Position numbers and translations under genes: made by a program. From the NCBI GenBank assembly GCA_023384675.1, contig JAHDVK010000007.1, positions 124,001 through 188,000 of the forward strand: a stretch of DNA of 64,000 bases, in the 5' to 3' direction. Numbering within the stretch: the first letter of the stretch is position 1; each line of letters opens with the position of its first letter. The notes below the pieces were generated by a model that was not told where the DNA came from, did not search any database, and saw only the letters and a program-made list of their open reading frames with translations. Positions 8,986-18,400 of this stretch are shown in pieces. Source of the DNA: Bryobacteraceae bacterium (lineage in GTDB: Bacteria; Acidobacteriota; Terriglobia; Bryobacterales; Bryobacteraceae).

Positions 8986-10254
8986 ATGGAGTCCACCGCG
9001 GTCAACTCGTGGAGCCTGGCGGCTTACGGCCGCCTGCTGCGCGACAACCGCGATTTCCGCCTGCTTTGGTGCGCGCAGATCGTCTCGGAAATCGGCGATT
9101 GGTTCTTCGCCATCGCGGTGTATTCGCTGCTGCTCGAGTACACGGGCCAGGCGAAGAGCGTCGGTATCGCCGTCCTGCTGCAACTGCTTCCCCAGGTCTT
9201 CATGGCCCCGTTCGCGGGCATCCTGAACGACCGCCTGAACCGGCGCTCGGTGATGATCTTCACCGACTTTGCCCGCTGCGGCATCATCCTGGCGATGCTT
9301 CTGGTGCGCGGGCCCGAACTCGTGTGGCTGGTGTACGTCCTGCTGTTTCTCGAAACCACGATGTGGGGCCTGTTCGAACCGGGGCGGCAGGCGATCATCC
9401 CGAAGCTCTGTGGGTCGCGCGACGAGGTGCTGGTGGCGAACGCGCTGTCGTCGATGACCTGGTCGTTCAATCTCGCTGTCGGCGCGTCCATTGGGGGCCT
9501 GGTGGCCTGGCAGTTTGGCCGCGATACCGTGTTCGTGATCGATGCCTGCACCTTCCTGCTTTCGGTCTGGTTCCTTCGCCGGATGACCGTGCGGGAAACC
9601 CACGCCGAGCATCTGCCGCCGCTGAAGGTGCGCGATCTGTTCGACTATACGCCCATGCTCGACGGGCTCAAGTACGTGACCCGCGACTCCCGCATGCTCG
9701 CCACGCTGCTCGTGAAGACCGGGATGGGCGTGCTAGGCGCGCACTGGGTCATCCTGCCCATGCTTGGCGAACGAGTGTTCGTCATCAAGGATTCGGGCGC
9801 GCTGTCGATGTCGCTGCTCATGGGCGCGCGAGGCGTCGGCGCCCTCATCGGTTCCTTGATGTCGGGCTATCTGGGCCGTAACGACCAGGGGCGGATGCGC
9901 TCCATCATCCTCTACGGCTTTTTGATCGTTTCTGTGTCTTACATGGGCCTGGGTGTTGCGCCAACTCTCGGGCTGGCCTGCCTGGCTGTGGTGGTGGGTC
10001 ACGCCGGAACGTCGCTGAACTGGGTGTTCTCCACGACGATGCTACAGCAGATGACAGACGACCGTTATCGCGGCCGAGTTTTTTCCGCCGATTTCGCGGG
10101 CCTTTTCCTGACGATGGCAGCCGTCTCGTTCCTGGCGTCGAATCTGGTTGACTGGGGCGTGTCGATCCGCGCGGTGGCGGCCGGCACGGGCTTTCTTGGC
10201 ATCTTCCCCGCCGTGCTGTGGGCTCTCGCCCGGCGCCGGCTCTGGTCCCGCTAG
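8986..10254 (+). CDS. MFS transporter (exporter-like)
   Basis: A 422-residue polytopic inner-membrane protein with about twelve hydrophobic segments. The loop between helices 2 and 3 carries the MFS signature (GILNDRLNRRSVMIFTD), and the first helix pair resembles the EntS/MFS_3 exporter branch (DFRLLWCAQIVSEIGDWFFA). The C-terminal half has GARGVGALIGSLMSGYLG. Substrate cannot be predicted; this branch is often linked to efflux of siderophores or drugs but there is no biosynthetic cluster beside it. The stop overlaps by 4 nt the end of the convergent zinc-ribbon gene, and it lies 8 nt after trpS on the same strand. Confidence 0.88.
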   Translation: MESTAVNSWSLAAYGRLLRDNRDFRLLWCAQIVSEIGDWFFAIAVYSLLLEYTGQAKSVGIAVLLQLLPQVFMAPFAGILNDRLNRRSVMIFTDFARCGIILAMLLVRGPELVWLVYVLLFLETTMWGLFEPGRQAIIPKLCGSRDEVLVANALSSMTWSFNLAVGASIGGLVAWQFGRDTVFVIDACTFLLSVWFLRRMTVRETHAEHLPPLKVRDLFDYTPMLDGLKYVTRDSRMLATLLVKTGMGVLGAHWVILPMLGERVFVIKDSGALSMSLLMGARGVGALIGSLMSGYLGRNDQGRMRSIILYGFLIVSVSYMGLGVAPTLGLACLAVVVGHAGTSLNWVFSTTMLQQMTDDRYRGRVFSADFAGLFLTMAAVSFLASNLVDWGVSIRAVAAGTGFLGIFPAVLWALARRRLWSR

Positions 10255-10670
10255 GCGGTTACCGGCTTTCCGCAGTTGGCACAGAAACGCTCTGTCCCAT
10301 CCAAGCCTGAGCCGCACCCTGTGCAGAACCGCTGTGAAGGCGCCGCGGGTGGTGGGACAGGCGCAAGCGGCTCGGAACTGGCGGCAGTCTCGGGTATCCT
10401 GGCCGGCGGCACGGGCACGGGCACGGGCGCCCCTCCCGCCGGCGCGGTTCGGCGTGGCAATACGGGCCACTCCGAGAATGCCAGCCAATACAGCAGCACC
10501 AAGCCCGCCATCGGAATCAGGAATGCAAAGGCTAGCGGCGCGGGATGCCCGGTCTTGCCGATGATCTTCCAGTAACAGACAATCGGGATTACCAACCCGA
10601 TCAGGCCCGCTAACATGACGAACAGAAGTCCGCCCCCCGCCAGCAACGCCGCCGCATCTTCGGGGTTCAC
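10251..10670 (-). CDS. Small membrane protein with C-terminal zinc ribbon
   Basis: A 139-residue protein with two transmembrane helices (GGLLFVMLAGLIGLVIPIVC and AFLIPMAGLVLLYWLAFSEW), a Pro/Ala-rich linker with PVPVPVPPA, and a C-terminal zinc ribbon with two knuckles (FCTGCGSGL and RFCANCGKP). GTG start with AGGAGG 8 nt upstream; the GTG overlaps the stop of the preceding paralogous gene as GTGA, so the two are translationally coupled. The membrane part (WKIIGKTGHPAPLAFAFLIP) matches the neighbour's WKLFERAGYSGALSLLMFIP, indicating a tandem duplication with the ribbon on only one copy. Function unknown; resembles DUF5684/DUF805-like small membrane proteins. Confidence 0.8.
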   Translation of the reverse strand: MNPEDAAALLAGGGLLFVMLAGLIGLVIPIVCYWKIIGKTGHPAPLAFAFLIPMAGLVLLYWLAFSEWPVLPRRTAPAGGAPVPVPVPPARIPETAASSEPLAPVPPPAAPSQRFCTGCGSGLDGTERFCANCGKPVTA

Positions 10671-10939
10671 CGGCCAAACCTCCTGTCAGGCTCCGCCGCG
10701 GGTGTTGCGCTCGCGGCGCGCAGGGCGGGCCACTCGGAGAAAGCGAACCACACCAGCACGATGAGATTCACCAGCGGAATGAACATCAGCAGCGACAGCG
10801 CGCCCGAGTAGCCCGCACGCTCGAATAGTTTCCAATGGGGCACGGCCACGATCACCGCGGCGACGATCATAAAAAACAGAATCCCCAGGATGATTCCACC
10901 AATCAATCCCGCGGCGGCTCCGGCAGCTTCGGGTACGAT
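10667..10939 (-). CDS. Small membrane protein, paralogue of its neighbour, apparent ATC start
   Basis: About 90 residues with two transmembrane helices (GLIGGIILGILFFMIVAAVI and LLMFIPLVNLIVLVWFAFSE), homologous to the membrane part of the zinc-ribbon protein it is coupled to. A perfect AAGGAGG lies at 10946-10952 on the minus strand, exactly 6 nt before the in-frame codon ATC at 10939-10937; no ATG, GTG or TTG sits at that distance. The next usual start is TTG at 10906, which would cut into the first helix. The upstream ATG-open frame extends into the preceding glycosyltransferase gene and is unlikely. Either a rare ATC start is used, or the base is a mutation or sequencing error of ATG. Confidence 0.65.
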   Translation of the reverse strand: MVPEAAGAAAGLIGGIILGILFFMIVAAVIVAVPHWKLFERAGYSGALSLLMFIPLVNLIVLVWFAFSEWPALRAASATPAAEPDRRFGR

Positions 10940-10998
10940 AAGGCGCCTCCTTGCGGCAAGTGGCCGTCGCCATGTTGTATCACAACCAGCACTCCACC

Positions 10999-12411
10999 TC
11001 AATCGGACTTCCGCGCCACCGCGATCAATGAAGTGGGCTTCCACGGCAGCCACCGGTCCATGCGGCGCCACAACCATACAAGGCGATCGAACACCCAAAT
11101 CTGGAAACGCGAGAATGTCCGCCGCTTCAATATCCGTCCGTTGACATACCAGCCGGGCCGCGTCGGGCGATTAAAATGCAGGACCGTCTCTACCTCCAGG
11201 CGCGCCTCGGCAAGCTTCGCCCGCAGATCGCTCTCTTCATAACGGCGGCAGTGGCCCAGCGCTTCATCCAGCGTTCCATAAACGCTCATCCCCTCGGGTA
11301 CCAGCACCACGGCTCGTCCGCCCGGAGCCAGCGCGCGGTAAATGTTGGAAAGCGCCAGGCGATCGTCCTCGACATGCTCCAGCACATTCAGACAAACCAC
11401 CGCGTCTACACTGCCTTCAATCTCGTCGAAGTCCGCCGGGCGGGCTAGATCGCACCGCCGCACCTCCACCTGCGGCCGGTGCGAGAAGCGAGCGCGCAGC
11501 CGCGCCAGGTGCTCCTCATCGATGTCCGTGGCGAGATAGCGCTCACGCCGTGGCGCCAGATGCCTGGACAGGTTCCCTATGCCCGCGCCGATCTCCAGCA
11601 CCCGCCGCCCCAGGAAGGGCCGCACCGTCTCCGCCATCCACACGTTGAAGCGGGGCGCGCGGGAGAGAATGTCCAAAATCTCCGGCCCCGCCTCGCGATA
11701 GATGTTTCTCGTCACCGCGCACCGGAGGATCGTGAACACCGCCCGGAATGCGTCGGCCTTCCCGATCTTCTTCCCCTCCTCGTACGTGCGCCCGTGGTAG
11801 CTGACCGGCGTCTCATACACCGGCACTTGTCGCTGCGCCAGTTTGATCGTGATCTCGGGTTCAAACCCAAACCGGTCGGAGACGATGGGAATGGATCGCA
11901 GCAGTTCCGTTCGCGCCGCCTTATAGCAGGTCCACACATCGGTCAGGTTCAGATCCGCCACCACGTTCACCATCGTCGTCAGCAGGTGGTTCGCGAACGA
12001 ATGCCAGAAATAGAGCACTCGCCGTTCGCCGCCGACGGCGAAGCGGGTTCCATACACGGCCTCGGCGCGGCCCTCCATCAGCGGCCCCAGCAGCCGCATG
12101 TACTCGCGCGGATCGTACTCAAGATCGGCGTCCTGGATGATCGTGAACTCGCCGCGGGCTTCCTTCATCGCTGTTCGGATCGCCGCGCCCTTGCCGCGGT
12201 TCCCCCCATGGTGGAAGACTCGCGCCATCCCGGAATGGGCTGCTGCGAACGTCTCCGCGATCTCTCCGGAACCATCCGTCGATCCATCGTTTACGATCAG
12301 AATTTCACGCGGTCCCGGTAGCGGCGCTTCCACCACCCGCCGAAGCAATTCAGGCAGAAATTCTTCTTCATTCCATACCGGGATAATGATGCTCAGCAGA
12401 GGGCGTGTCAT
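10999..12411 (-). CDS. Bifunctional glycosyltransferase (GT2) / SAM-dependent methyltransferase fusion
   Basis: Two fused enzymes, about 470 residues. Residues 1-230 form a GT-A domain of the dolichyl-phosphate-mannose-synthase/DPM1-like GT2 group: LLSIIIPVWNEEEFLPELL, VNDGSTDGS, the metal-binding DADLEY, then RFGFEPEITIKLA and SYHGRTYEEGKKIG. Residues about 260-400 form a class I methyltransferase with VLEIGAGIGNLSRHLA, the acidic end of strand 2 (ATDIDEEHL) and CLNVLEHVEDD. A basic, aromatic C-terminal tail (FDRLVWLWRRMDRWLPW) may bind the membrane. ATG 12411 gives the usual N-terminus; a GTG at 12423 is possible. A full-length paralogue lies at 45.1 kb. It likely works on a polyprenyl-linked sugar in envelope glycan synthesis; the order of the reactions is unknown. 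Confidence 0.85.
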   Translation of the reverse strand: MTRPLLSIIIPVWNEEEFLPELLRRVVEAPLPGPREILIVNDGSTDGSGEIAETFAAAHSGMARVFHHGGNRGKGAAIRTAMKEARGEFTIIQDADLEYDPREYMRLLGPLMEGRAEAVYGTRFAVGGERRVLYFWHSFANHLLTTMVNVVADLNLTDVWTCYKAARTELLRSIPIVSDRFGFEPEITIKLAQRQVPVYETPVSYHGRTYEEGKKIGKADAFRAVFTILRCAVTRNIYREAGPEILDILSRAPRFNVWMAETVRPFLGRRVLEIGAGIGNLSRHLAPRRERYLATDIDEEHLARLRARFSHRPQVEVRRCDLARPADFDEIEGSVDAVVCLNVLEHVEDDRLALSNIYRALAPGGRAVVLVPEGMSVYGTLDEALGHCRRYEESDLRAKLAEARLEVETVLHFNRPTRPGWYVNGRILKRRTFSRFQIWVFDRLVWLWRRMDRWLPWKPTSLIAVARKSD

Positions 12412-12498
12412 GGCTGATCTCACATTGTCACCGATTCCGGTCCGTCCGCGCCTGCCATCCCCTAGCGCCGCCCGCCGCCCGGGTGCATCCTAAAACTG

Positions 12499-13689
12499 AT
12501 GCGTATTCTACTGTTCAGCGGGAAAGGCGGGGTCGGAAAAACCAGCCTCGCCGCAGCCACGGGTGTCCGCCTCGCTCAGCTTGGCTACAAAACTCTGGTC
12601 ATGAGCGTTGATCCGGCCCATTCCCTTGCCGACTGCTTCGATCTCAAAAGCAGCCTGTTTGATGCCTCCACCGCCGATCCCCAGGAGATCGCGCCAAACC
12701 TCTCGATCCATGAGGTGAATATTCAGCAGGAAATCAAACGCCACTGGCGCGAGATCGCGGGCTACATCACCTCGATTTTGAAAACTTCCGGCCTCAATCA
12801 CGTCGAGGCTGAGGAAATGGCTATATTCCCGGGGATGGAAGAGCTCAGCGCCATGATGTACGTCAATCAATGGCGCAAGGAGCAGCGCTTCGATGTCATC
12901 GTCCTCGATTGCGCCCCCACCGCCGAATCGCTCAGGTTCGTCTCCATGCCGACCACGCTCGACTGGTACATGAAACACATCTTCCCCATGCAGCGCGGCA
13001 TCCTCAAAGCCGTCCGGCCTCTGGCCAATCGCATCTCACCCGTCGATTTACCCGCCGACAGCTACTTCGCCAACGTCAAGGACCTCTACAACAAAATTGA
13101 AGGTATTGACACTTTGATGGAGGACCCGCAAACCACCAGCGTCCGCCTTGTCACCAACCCCGAGAAGATGGTCGTTCGCGAAACCCAACGGGCCTTCGTC
13201 TATTTCTCGCTCCACGGCCTTACAGTCGACGGCATTATTGTGAACCGCGTGCTCCCGGACGAAGTGCGGGACGGATGGTTCGGCGAATGGCGTGAATCAC
13301 AGCAGCACTTCCTCGGCGAGGTGGAGGCCTACTTCGCGCCCGTGCCCGTGTGCCGCGTACCCCTGCAACAGAGGGAAGTCGTCGGGCTGGAACGGATCAC
13401 CGCGCTCGCCAATCTGCTCTATCAGGAAGGCGGCGATCCCGCTGCGGTCACCCGCACCGAACGCCCCTACACCTTCACGCGAACCGCGGACCACTGGGAG
13501 GTGCGCCTCAATGCGCCCTTCGCCGGCAAAGGCGAAATTGGCCTGTTTAAGAAGGGCGACGAACTCGTCGTCACTGTCGGTACCGTGCGCCGGCACATCG
13601 GGCTGCCCACCTCGATGGCCGGACTCTCGCCAGTCCGGGCGAGGCTCGATGGCGGTACCCTGGTAGTGGAGATGAAGGAAGCGGCATGA
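12499..13689 (+). CDS. ArsA/GET3-family ATPase with C-terminal HSP20-like domain
   Basis: About 396 residues. A deviant Walker A motif with the signature lysine (FSGKGGVGKTS, K9 and K14) is followed by the switch I segment MSVDPAHSLADCFD and a Walker-B-like VIVLDCAPTAESLRF, all typical of ArsA/GET3 ATPases. The last 90 residues (FTRTADHWEVRLNAPFAGKG to the end) form a small beta domain like the ArsA HSP20-like domain. There is no arsB, arsR or arsD nearby, so arsenite efflux is not supported; a role in protein or membrane-protein handling is equally plausible. Its stop overlaps the next gene as ATGA, and an ATP-grasp gene follows, so the three form one operon. Confidence 0.85.
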   Translation: MRILLFSGKGGVGKTSLAAATGVRLAQLGYKTLVMSVDPAHSLADCFDLKSSLFDASTADPQEIAPNLSIHEVNIQQEIKRHWREIAGYITSILKTSGLNHVEAEEMAIFPGMEELSAMMYVNQWRKEQRFDVIVLDCAPTAESLRFVSMPTTLDWYMKHIFPMQRGILKAVRPLANRISPVDLPADSYFANVKDLYNKIEGIDTLMEDPQTTSVRLVTNPEKMVVRETQRAFVYFSLHGLTVDGIIVNRVLPDEVRDGWFGEWRESQQHFLGEVEAYFAPVPVCRVPLQQREVVGLERITALANLLYQEGGDPAAVTRTERPYTFTRTADHWEVRLNAPFAGKGEIGLFKKGDELVVTVGTVRRHIGLPTSMAGLSPVRARLDGGTLVVEMKEAA

Positions 13690-13916
13690 GCGAAGAGACC
13701 AAAACCAACCAAACCACCTGCGGCGATTGCCTGTGCCAGGGCGCCGGACCCGCTTTCACCGAATTCCTGCGCCGCCTTGGCCCTCCTCCCGAGGCCAAGC
13801 GCCATTTCGATACGGCTCGCGTGGAATTCCTCAAGGGTCTCCGCAGCCTGATTGACCAGCGCATCAGCGACATCAACCGTACCGAGTCCAAAGGCGCTTC
13901 GATCACGGTAGAATAA
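13686..13916 (+). CDS. Small CxxC protein coupled to the ArsA-like ATPase
   Basis: A 76-residue soluble protein that starts inside the stop of the ArsA-like gene (ATGA), so its translation is coupled. The N-terminus has a cysteine cluster, TTCGDCLCQGAG, a possible metal or redox site; the remainder is predicted helical (HFDTARVEFLKGLRSLIDQR) with a conserved-looking ending KGASITVE. I do not recognise a named family. The position suggests a partner or substrate adaptor of the ATPase, comparable in principle to small partners of GET3-like ATPases. Being only 8 nt before the ATP-grasp gene it belongs to the same transcript. Confidence 0.75.
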   Translation: MSEETKTNQTTCGDCLCQGAGPAFTEFLRRLGPPPEAKRHFDTARVEFLKGLRSLIDQRISDINRTESKGASITVE

Positions 13917-13924
13917 GCGGTGCT

Positions 13925-15139
13925 TTGAGCGTACAACCCCCTCTTACCCTGCTCGCCATCGCGAGCTATGAAAAAGGCCACGCCTTCCTCCGCCAGGCGA
14001 AACAGGGCGGCGCCCGTGTCTTCCTGCTCACCTCGCTCAGTCTCAAGGACGCTGCGCAATGGCCCCGCGAATCGCTCGACGATATCTTCTACATGCCCGA
14101 CCAGCAGAAGGTATGGAACTTGGATGACACGCTCAAGGCCGTAAGTTACCTCGCCCGCACGGAACCAATAAGCCGTATCGTCGCCCTCGACGACTTCGAC
14201 CTCGAAATGGCCGCCTCGCTGCGCGAACACTTGCGCCTGCCGGGCTTGGGCGAATCGGCCACCCGCTATTTCCGGGACAAGCTCGCCATGCGCATGGGTG
14301 CGGCGCGTGCGGGCATCGCCGTGCCCGATTTCATTCACGTCCTGCACCACGGCCGGCTCGCGGAATTCATCGCGCGCGTCCCCGCCCCCTGGGTGCTGAA
14401 GCCGCGCAGCTCCGCCGGCGCCATGGGCATCAAAAAGGTCCACAGCGCGGAAGAGCTATGGGCGATTCTCGAACAACTCGGCGACGAACAATCGCATTAC
14501 CTGCTCGAGCGCTACGTGCCCGGCGATATCTTTCACGTAGACACGATCGTCTACAACGGCGAGATCCGCTTTGCCGTAGCCAGTGGCTACGGACGCCCGC
14601 CGATGGATGTCGCCCACAGTGGCGGTGTCTTCACCACTCGGCTGGTCGAGCGCGGCTCACCGAAAGAGCAGGCGCTGCTCGCGCTGAATCGTGAAGTGAT
14701 GTCCGCCCTCGGCCTCACCCTCGGCGTCTCGCACACGGAATTCATCGCCGGCCACGACGGCCGCCTCTATTTCCTGGAAACCTCCGCCCGCGTCGGCGGC
14801 GCGCATATCGCCGACCTCGTCGAAGCGGCCACCGGCTTGAACCTGTGGGCCGAATGGGCGCGCGTCGAGTTTGCCGGCGGCGACGCTCCCTACGAACTCC
14901 CGCCTCTCCGCCACGACTACGCCGGCCTGATCGTCTCCCTCGCACGCCAGGAGCACCCGGACACATCGGCCTACACCGACCCTGAAATCGTCTGGCGTCT
15001 CAACAAGAAAAACCATGTCGGATTCATCGTCCGCTCGGATTCCCACTCGCGCGTCAGTGAACTGCTCAACGCGCTCACCACGCGCGTCCAACAGGACTTC
15101 CAGGCCTACGCCCCGCCGCGCGACCGCCCAACGGAGTAG
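13925..15139 (+). CDS. ATP-grasp carboxylate-amine ligase-like protein
   Basis: About 404 residues beginning at a TTG codon. The N-terminal pre-ATP-grasp part (residues 1-110, LLAIASYEKGHAFLRQAKQG) precedes the ATP-grasp fold: FRDKLAMRMGAARAGI, APWVLKPRSSAGAMGIKKV with the ATP-binding lysine loop, the hinge HYLLERYVPGDIFHVDTIV, and the metal-binding FIAGHDGRLYFLETSARVGG. This looks like the carnosine-synthase/BL00235-type group, which joins an amino acid or peptide to a carboxylate through an acyl phosphate. Substrate unknown. It follows the ArsA-like ATPase and the small CxxC protein in one operon. Start codon is uncertain because no strong Shine-Dalgarno sequence precedes the TTG. Confidence 0.8.
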   Translation: MSVQPPLTLLAIASYEKGHAFLRQAKQGGARVFLLTSLSLKDAAQWPRESLDDIFYMPDQQKVWNLDDTLKAVSYLARTEPISRIVALDDFDLEMAASLREHLRLPGLGESATRYFRDKLAMRMGAARAGIAVPDFIHVLHHGRLAEFIARVPAPWVLKPRSSAGAMGIKKVHSAEELWAILEQLGDEQSHYLLERYVPGDIFHVDTIVYNGEIRFAVASGYGRPPMDVAHSGGVFTTRLVERGSPKEQALLALNREVMSALGLTLGVSHTEFIAGHDGRLYFLETSARVGGAHIADLVEAATGLNLWAEWARVEFAGGDAPYELPPLRHDYAGLIVSLARQEHPDTSAYTDPEIVWRLNKKNHVGFIVRSDSHSRVSELLNALTTRVQQDFQAYAPPRDRPTE

Positions 15140-15288
15140 CCGGCCGGCACACGCCGGTTGCTGTCAAGCCGGCGTCCGAACGGCGCCTCTTGGTCTGGAC
15201 GAATTCGAGAACGAGACCCGATTCCGAGGACCGTCCCTTCCGTTGGTGAAACCATTCGGAGAGCACCAAAAACAACTATCTTTTTTTC

Positions 15289-15318
15289 TTGACACTTTGA
15301 TAGGTTCAGGCGTAATAT
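15289..15318 (+). promoter_or_regulatory. Sigma70-type promoter of the TonB-dependent receptor gene
   Basis: A perfect -35 box TTGACA (15289-15294) and a near-perfect -10 box TAATAT (15313-15318), 18 nt apart, sit inside an unusually AT-rich block (T-tract just upstream at 15281-15288). Transcription would begin near 15325, leaving a leader of roughly 90 nt before the ATG at 15417. The rest of the 277 nt between the ATP-grasp stop and this gene contains a short GC hairpin right after the ATP-grasp stop (15144-15157, CCGGC-ACAC-GCCGG) and nothing else I can name. Confidence 0.75.
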
Positions 15319-15416
15319 TTTTTCACTAGTCCGCAAGGTAAGCACCTCAGAACAGTCCACGGCTCTGGGTTGGCCCGCCGCCCGTCAGTGTGGATTGTGT
15401 TCGAAAGGAGTCTCTC

Positions 15417-18400
15417 ATGCCTGTTCGGCTCTTGATCGCGGCAACCGCTGCGCTTTTCTCCATGGCCCTGAGTCCAACCGTCCTGAACGCGCAAATTCTG
15501 TACGGTTCCATTGTCGGCGCCGTTCGCGACGCCTCCGGGGCCGCCGTGCCACGAGTCGGGGTGACGCTCCTCAATCTCCAGACGGGGCAGAGCCGCACCA
15601 CTGAAACGAACGATACGGGCGGTTACTCTTTCAATACGCTCCAGCCCGGCTCCTACGAAATCACCTTTACGAAGGACGGCTTCCGGGCGCAGCGCGAGTC
15701 GGGCGTGAGCGTCACGATTAACTCGGTGACGCGCGTAGATGTCGCCCTTCAGATTGGCGCCGTGAGCGAGTCGGTGACCGTGGAGGCCTCGGCGGCCACA
15801 TTGCAGACCGACCGGGCGGAAGTGCGGGCCGAAGTCACCAGCAGGGAGCTTCTCAACGTGCCCGTGCCCGCGGGCCGCAACTATCAGAATCTGTTCGTCA
15901 CCATTCCCGGCTTTTCGCCGCCGCGCAACGCGCATTCGGTGCCCGCGAATCCGAGCCGCGCGCTGCAGTTCAATGTGAACGGGACCAGTTCTTCTTCCAA
16001 CAACACCCGCATCGACGGCGCGTCGTCCACCAACATCTGGCTGCCGCACATGGTGGCGTATGTGCCCGCGCTGGAGTCGATCGAAACGGTGAACGTGGTG
16101 ACGAACTCCTTCGATGCCGAACAGGGCCTGGCGGGCGGCGCCGCGATCAACGTGCAGATCAAGAGCGGCACGAACGAGATCCACGGCTCGGCGTTCGAGT
16201 ACTACAACGGCAACGCAACGAAGGCGAAACCGTTCTTCCTGCCGCAGGGTCAGCGGAATCCGAAGCTTGTCTTCAACCAGTTCGGGGGCACGATCGGAGG
16301 TCCGATCAAAAAGGACAAGCTCTTTTACTTCGCCAGTTGGGATGCGACGCGGGACCGGCGGTTCGCTTCCTCGCTGGCGAACATTCCCACGCCGGCGATG
16401 CGCGGCGGCGATCTGAGCGCGGCGCCGGCGGCCCGGCCAGTGTTCGATCCGGCCAGCGGCGACGCGAACGGCTTTGGGCGGCAGCCCTTCCCCGGGATGC
16501 GGATTCCGGCGGCCCGCTTCAGTCCGGCTGCGGCCAAACTGGCGGCGCTGTGGCCGAATCCGATCGCGGAGGGCACCGTAAACAACTTTTTCGCGGCGGA
16601 TAACTTTGCTTTCGACCGGGACACAGTCGACACGAAAGTCAACTGGAACGCGAATGAGAAGTTCACGATGTACGGGCGGCTGTCGTGGTTGGATTACCGG
16701 GTGACCAATCCGGGCTTCTTCGGCGACTCGCTGGGCGGACCGCCGATCGCGGGCGGCCAGGTGGGCCAGGCAGACGGGAACTCGTATTCAACCACTATCG
16801 CGGCGACCTACGTAGCGACGCCGAGCCTGATCATTGACGCCTACTTCGGCTGGACTCAGATGCAGGGGGATTCGCGGCAGCCGCGTCTGGAAGAGCGGGT
16901 AGGATCGGAGGTTTTGGGTCTGCCGGGCACGAACGGTCCGCGCTTTTTCGAAGGGGGCTTCCCGCAATTTCAGGTCAGCGGATTCACTAACTTCGGGCAT
17001 CCCAACAACTTCATGCCCTTCATCAACCGCGACCCGCAATTCCAATACGTCGCCAACGCGAACTATAACAAGGGGCGCCACCAGATCCGCTTCGGCACCG
17101 ATATCTACTCGCAGCAGCTGAATCAGACGCAGCCCGAGTTTGTCGGCGCACCATGGGGCGCGGCGGGCGGCTTTAACTTCGGCCCGGGCCAGACATCGTT
17201 CCGGGCCAGTCCCGGCGGACCCGGCGCGCCGAACACAAGCGAGTTCAATTCGTTCGCCTCGTTCCTGCTCGGCGCGGTGAATACCCGCGGCCGGTTGCTG
17301 ATGGTGCCCGACGAATTTACCACGCGGACGCAGTTGTACTCCGCTTTCTTCCGTGATCAATGGCAAGTGACGAACAAGTTCACGTTCACCTACGGCGTAC
17401 GTTGGGAATACTTCCCCTTCCCCACCCGCGCCGACCGCGGCCTGGAACAATATGATTTCGGGCAAAACAAAATGCTCGTCTGCGGCGTGGGCATCGTTCC
17501 CAAGAACTGCGGCGTGAACGAGTCGAAGCGGCGCTTCGCGCCGCGTGTGGGCCTGGCTTACCGGCTGGCCGACGATTTCGTGCTCCGCGCCGGCTACGGC
17601 ATTACGAACGATCCGTTCAATTTGGGGCGACCGTTCCGGACCAACCACCCGCTGCTGATTCCGTTTAACGAAACACCGCGGGATTCCTTCACCCCCGTAG
17701 GGCGCTTCGACGACGGCATCCCCACCATCGTGGCCCCGGATCTGGGCAACGGCGTGATTGACATCGGTCCATTCATTCAGGCGAATACGGTCATCGCGGA
17801 TCAGTGGACGCGCGGTTATATCCAGAGCTGGAACGTGTCGCTGCAAAAGCGCCTCCGCGGCGGCTGGGTGGCCGAGGCGGGCTATGTGGCCACGCGGGCC
17901 GTGAATCAGTTGGGCAACTTGAACCGGAACGCCGGCGTCATCGGCGGCGGCAATCCGGACCGCCCTCTGGCGCAGCGCTTCGGCCGTTTCGCAAACACGA
18001 TTCAGGTGACCGGCCTGGGCACCTACAAGTACGACTCGCTGCAGACCCGGCTCGAACGCCGTTTCGCGGGCGGGTATCAACTCAACTTCGCCTACACTTT
18101 CTCGAAGAACCTCGGCATCGCCGGCAACATCAACTCCGATGGCAGCCCGCGCATCCACCTGCCGGAGTTCTTCCGGTTGAACTACGGCGTGACCGATCTG
18201 CACATCCCCCACAATTTTCAGTTCACCGGCATCTATGAGCTGCCCTTCGGCAAAGACAAGCGCTGGGCTCGCGACGGTTTCGCGAACTGGCTCTTCGGCG
18301 GCTGGCAGTTCAATGGCTTGTTGAGCGCGATGAGCGGTCAGCCCTTCAACATCACCGCTCCGGGAACCGACCTGAACTCTCCCGGCAACGCGCAGCGCGC

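Noticed and set aside
12499-13689. Arsenite efflux ATPase annotation
   Set aside because: ArsA family is certain but no arsB/arsR/arsD partner exists, so I do not call it an arsenic resistance gene.
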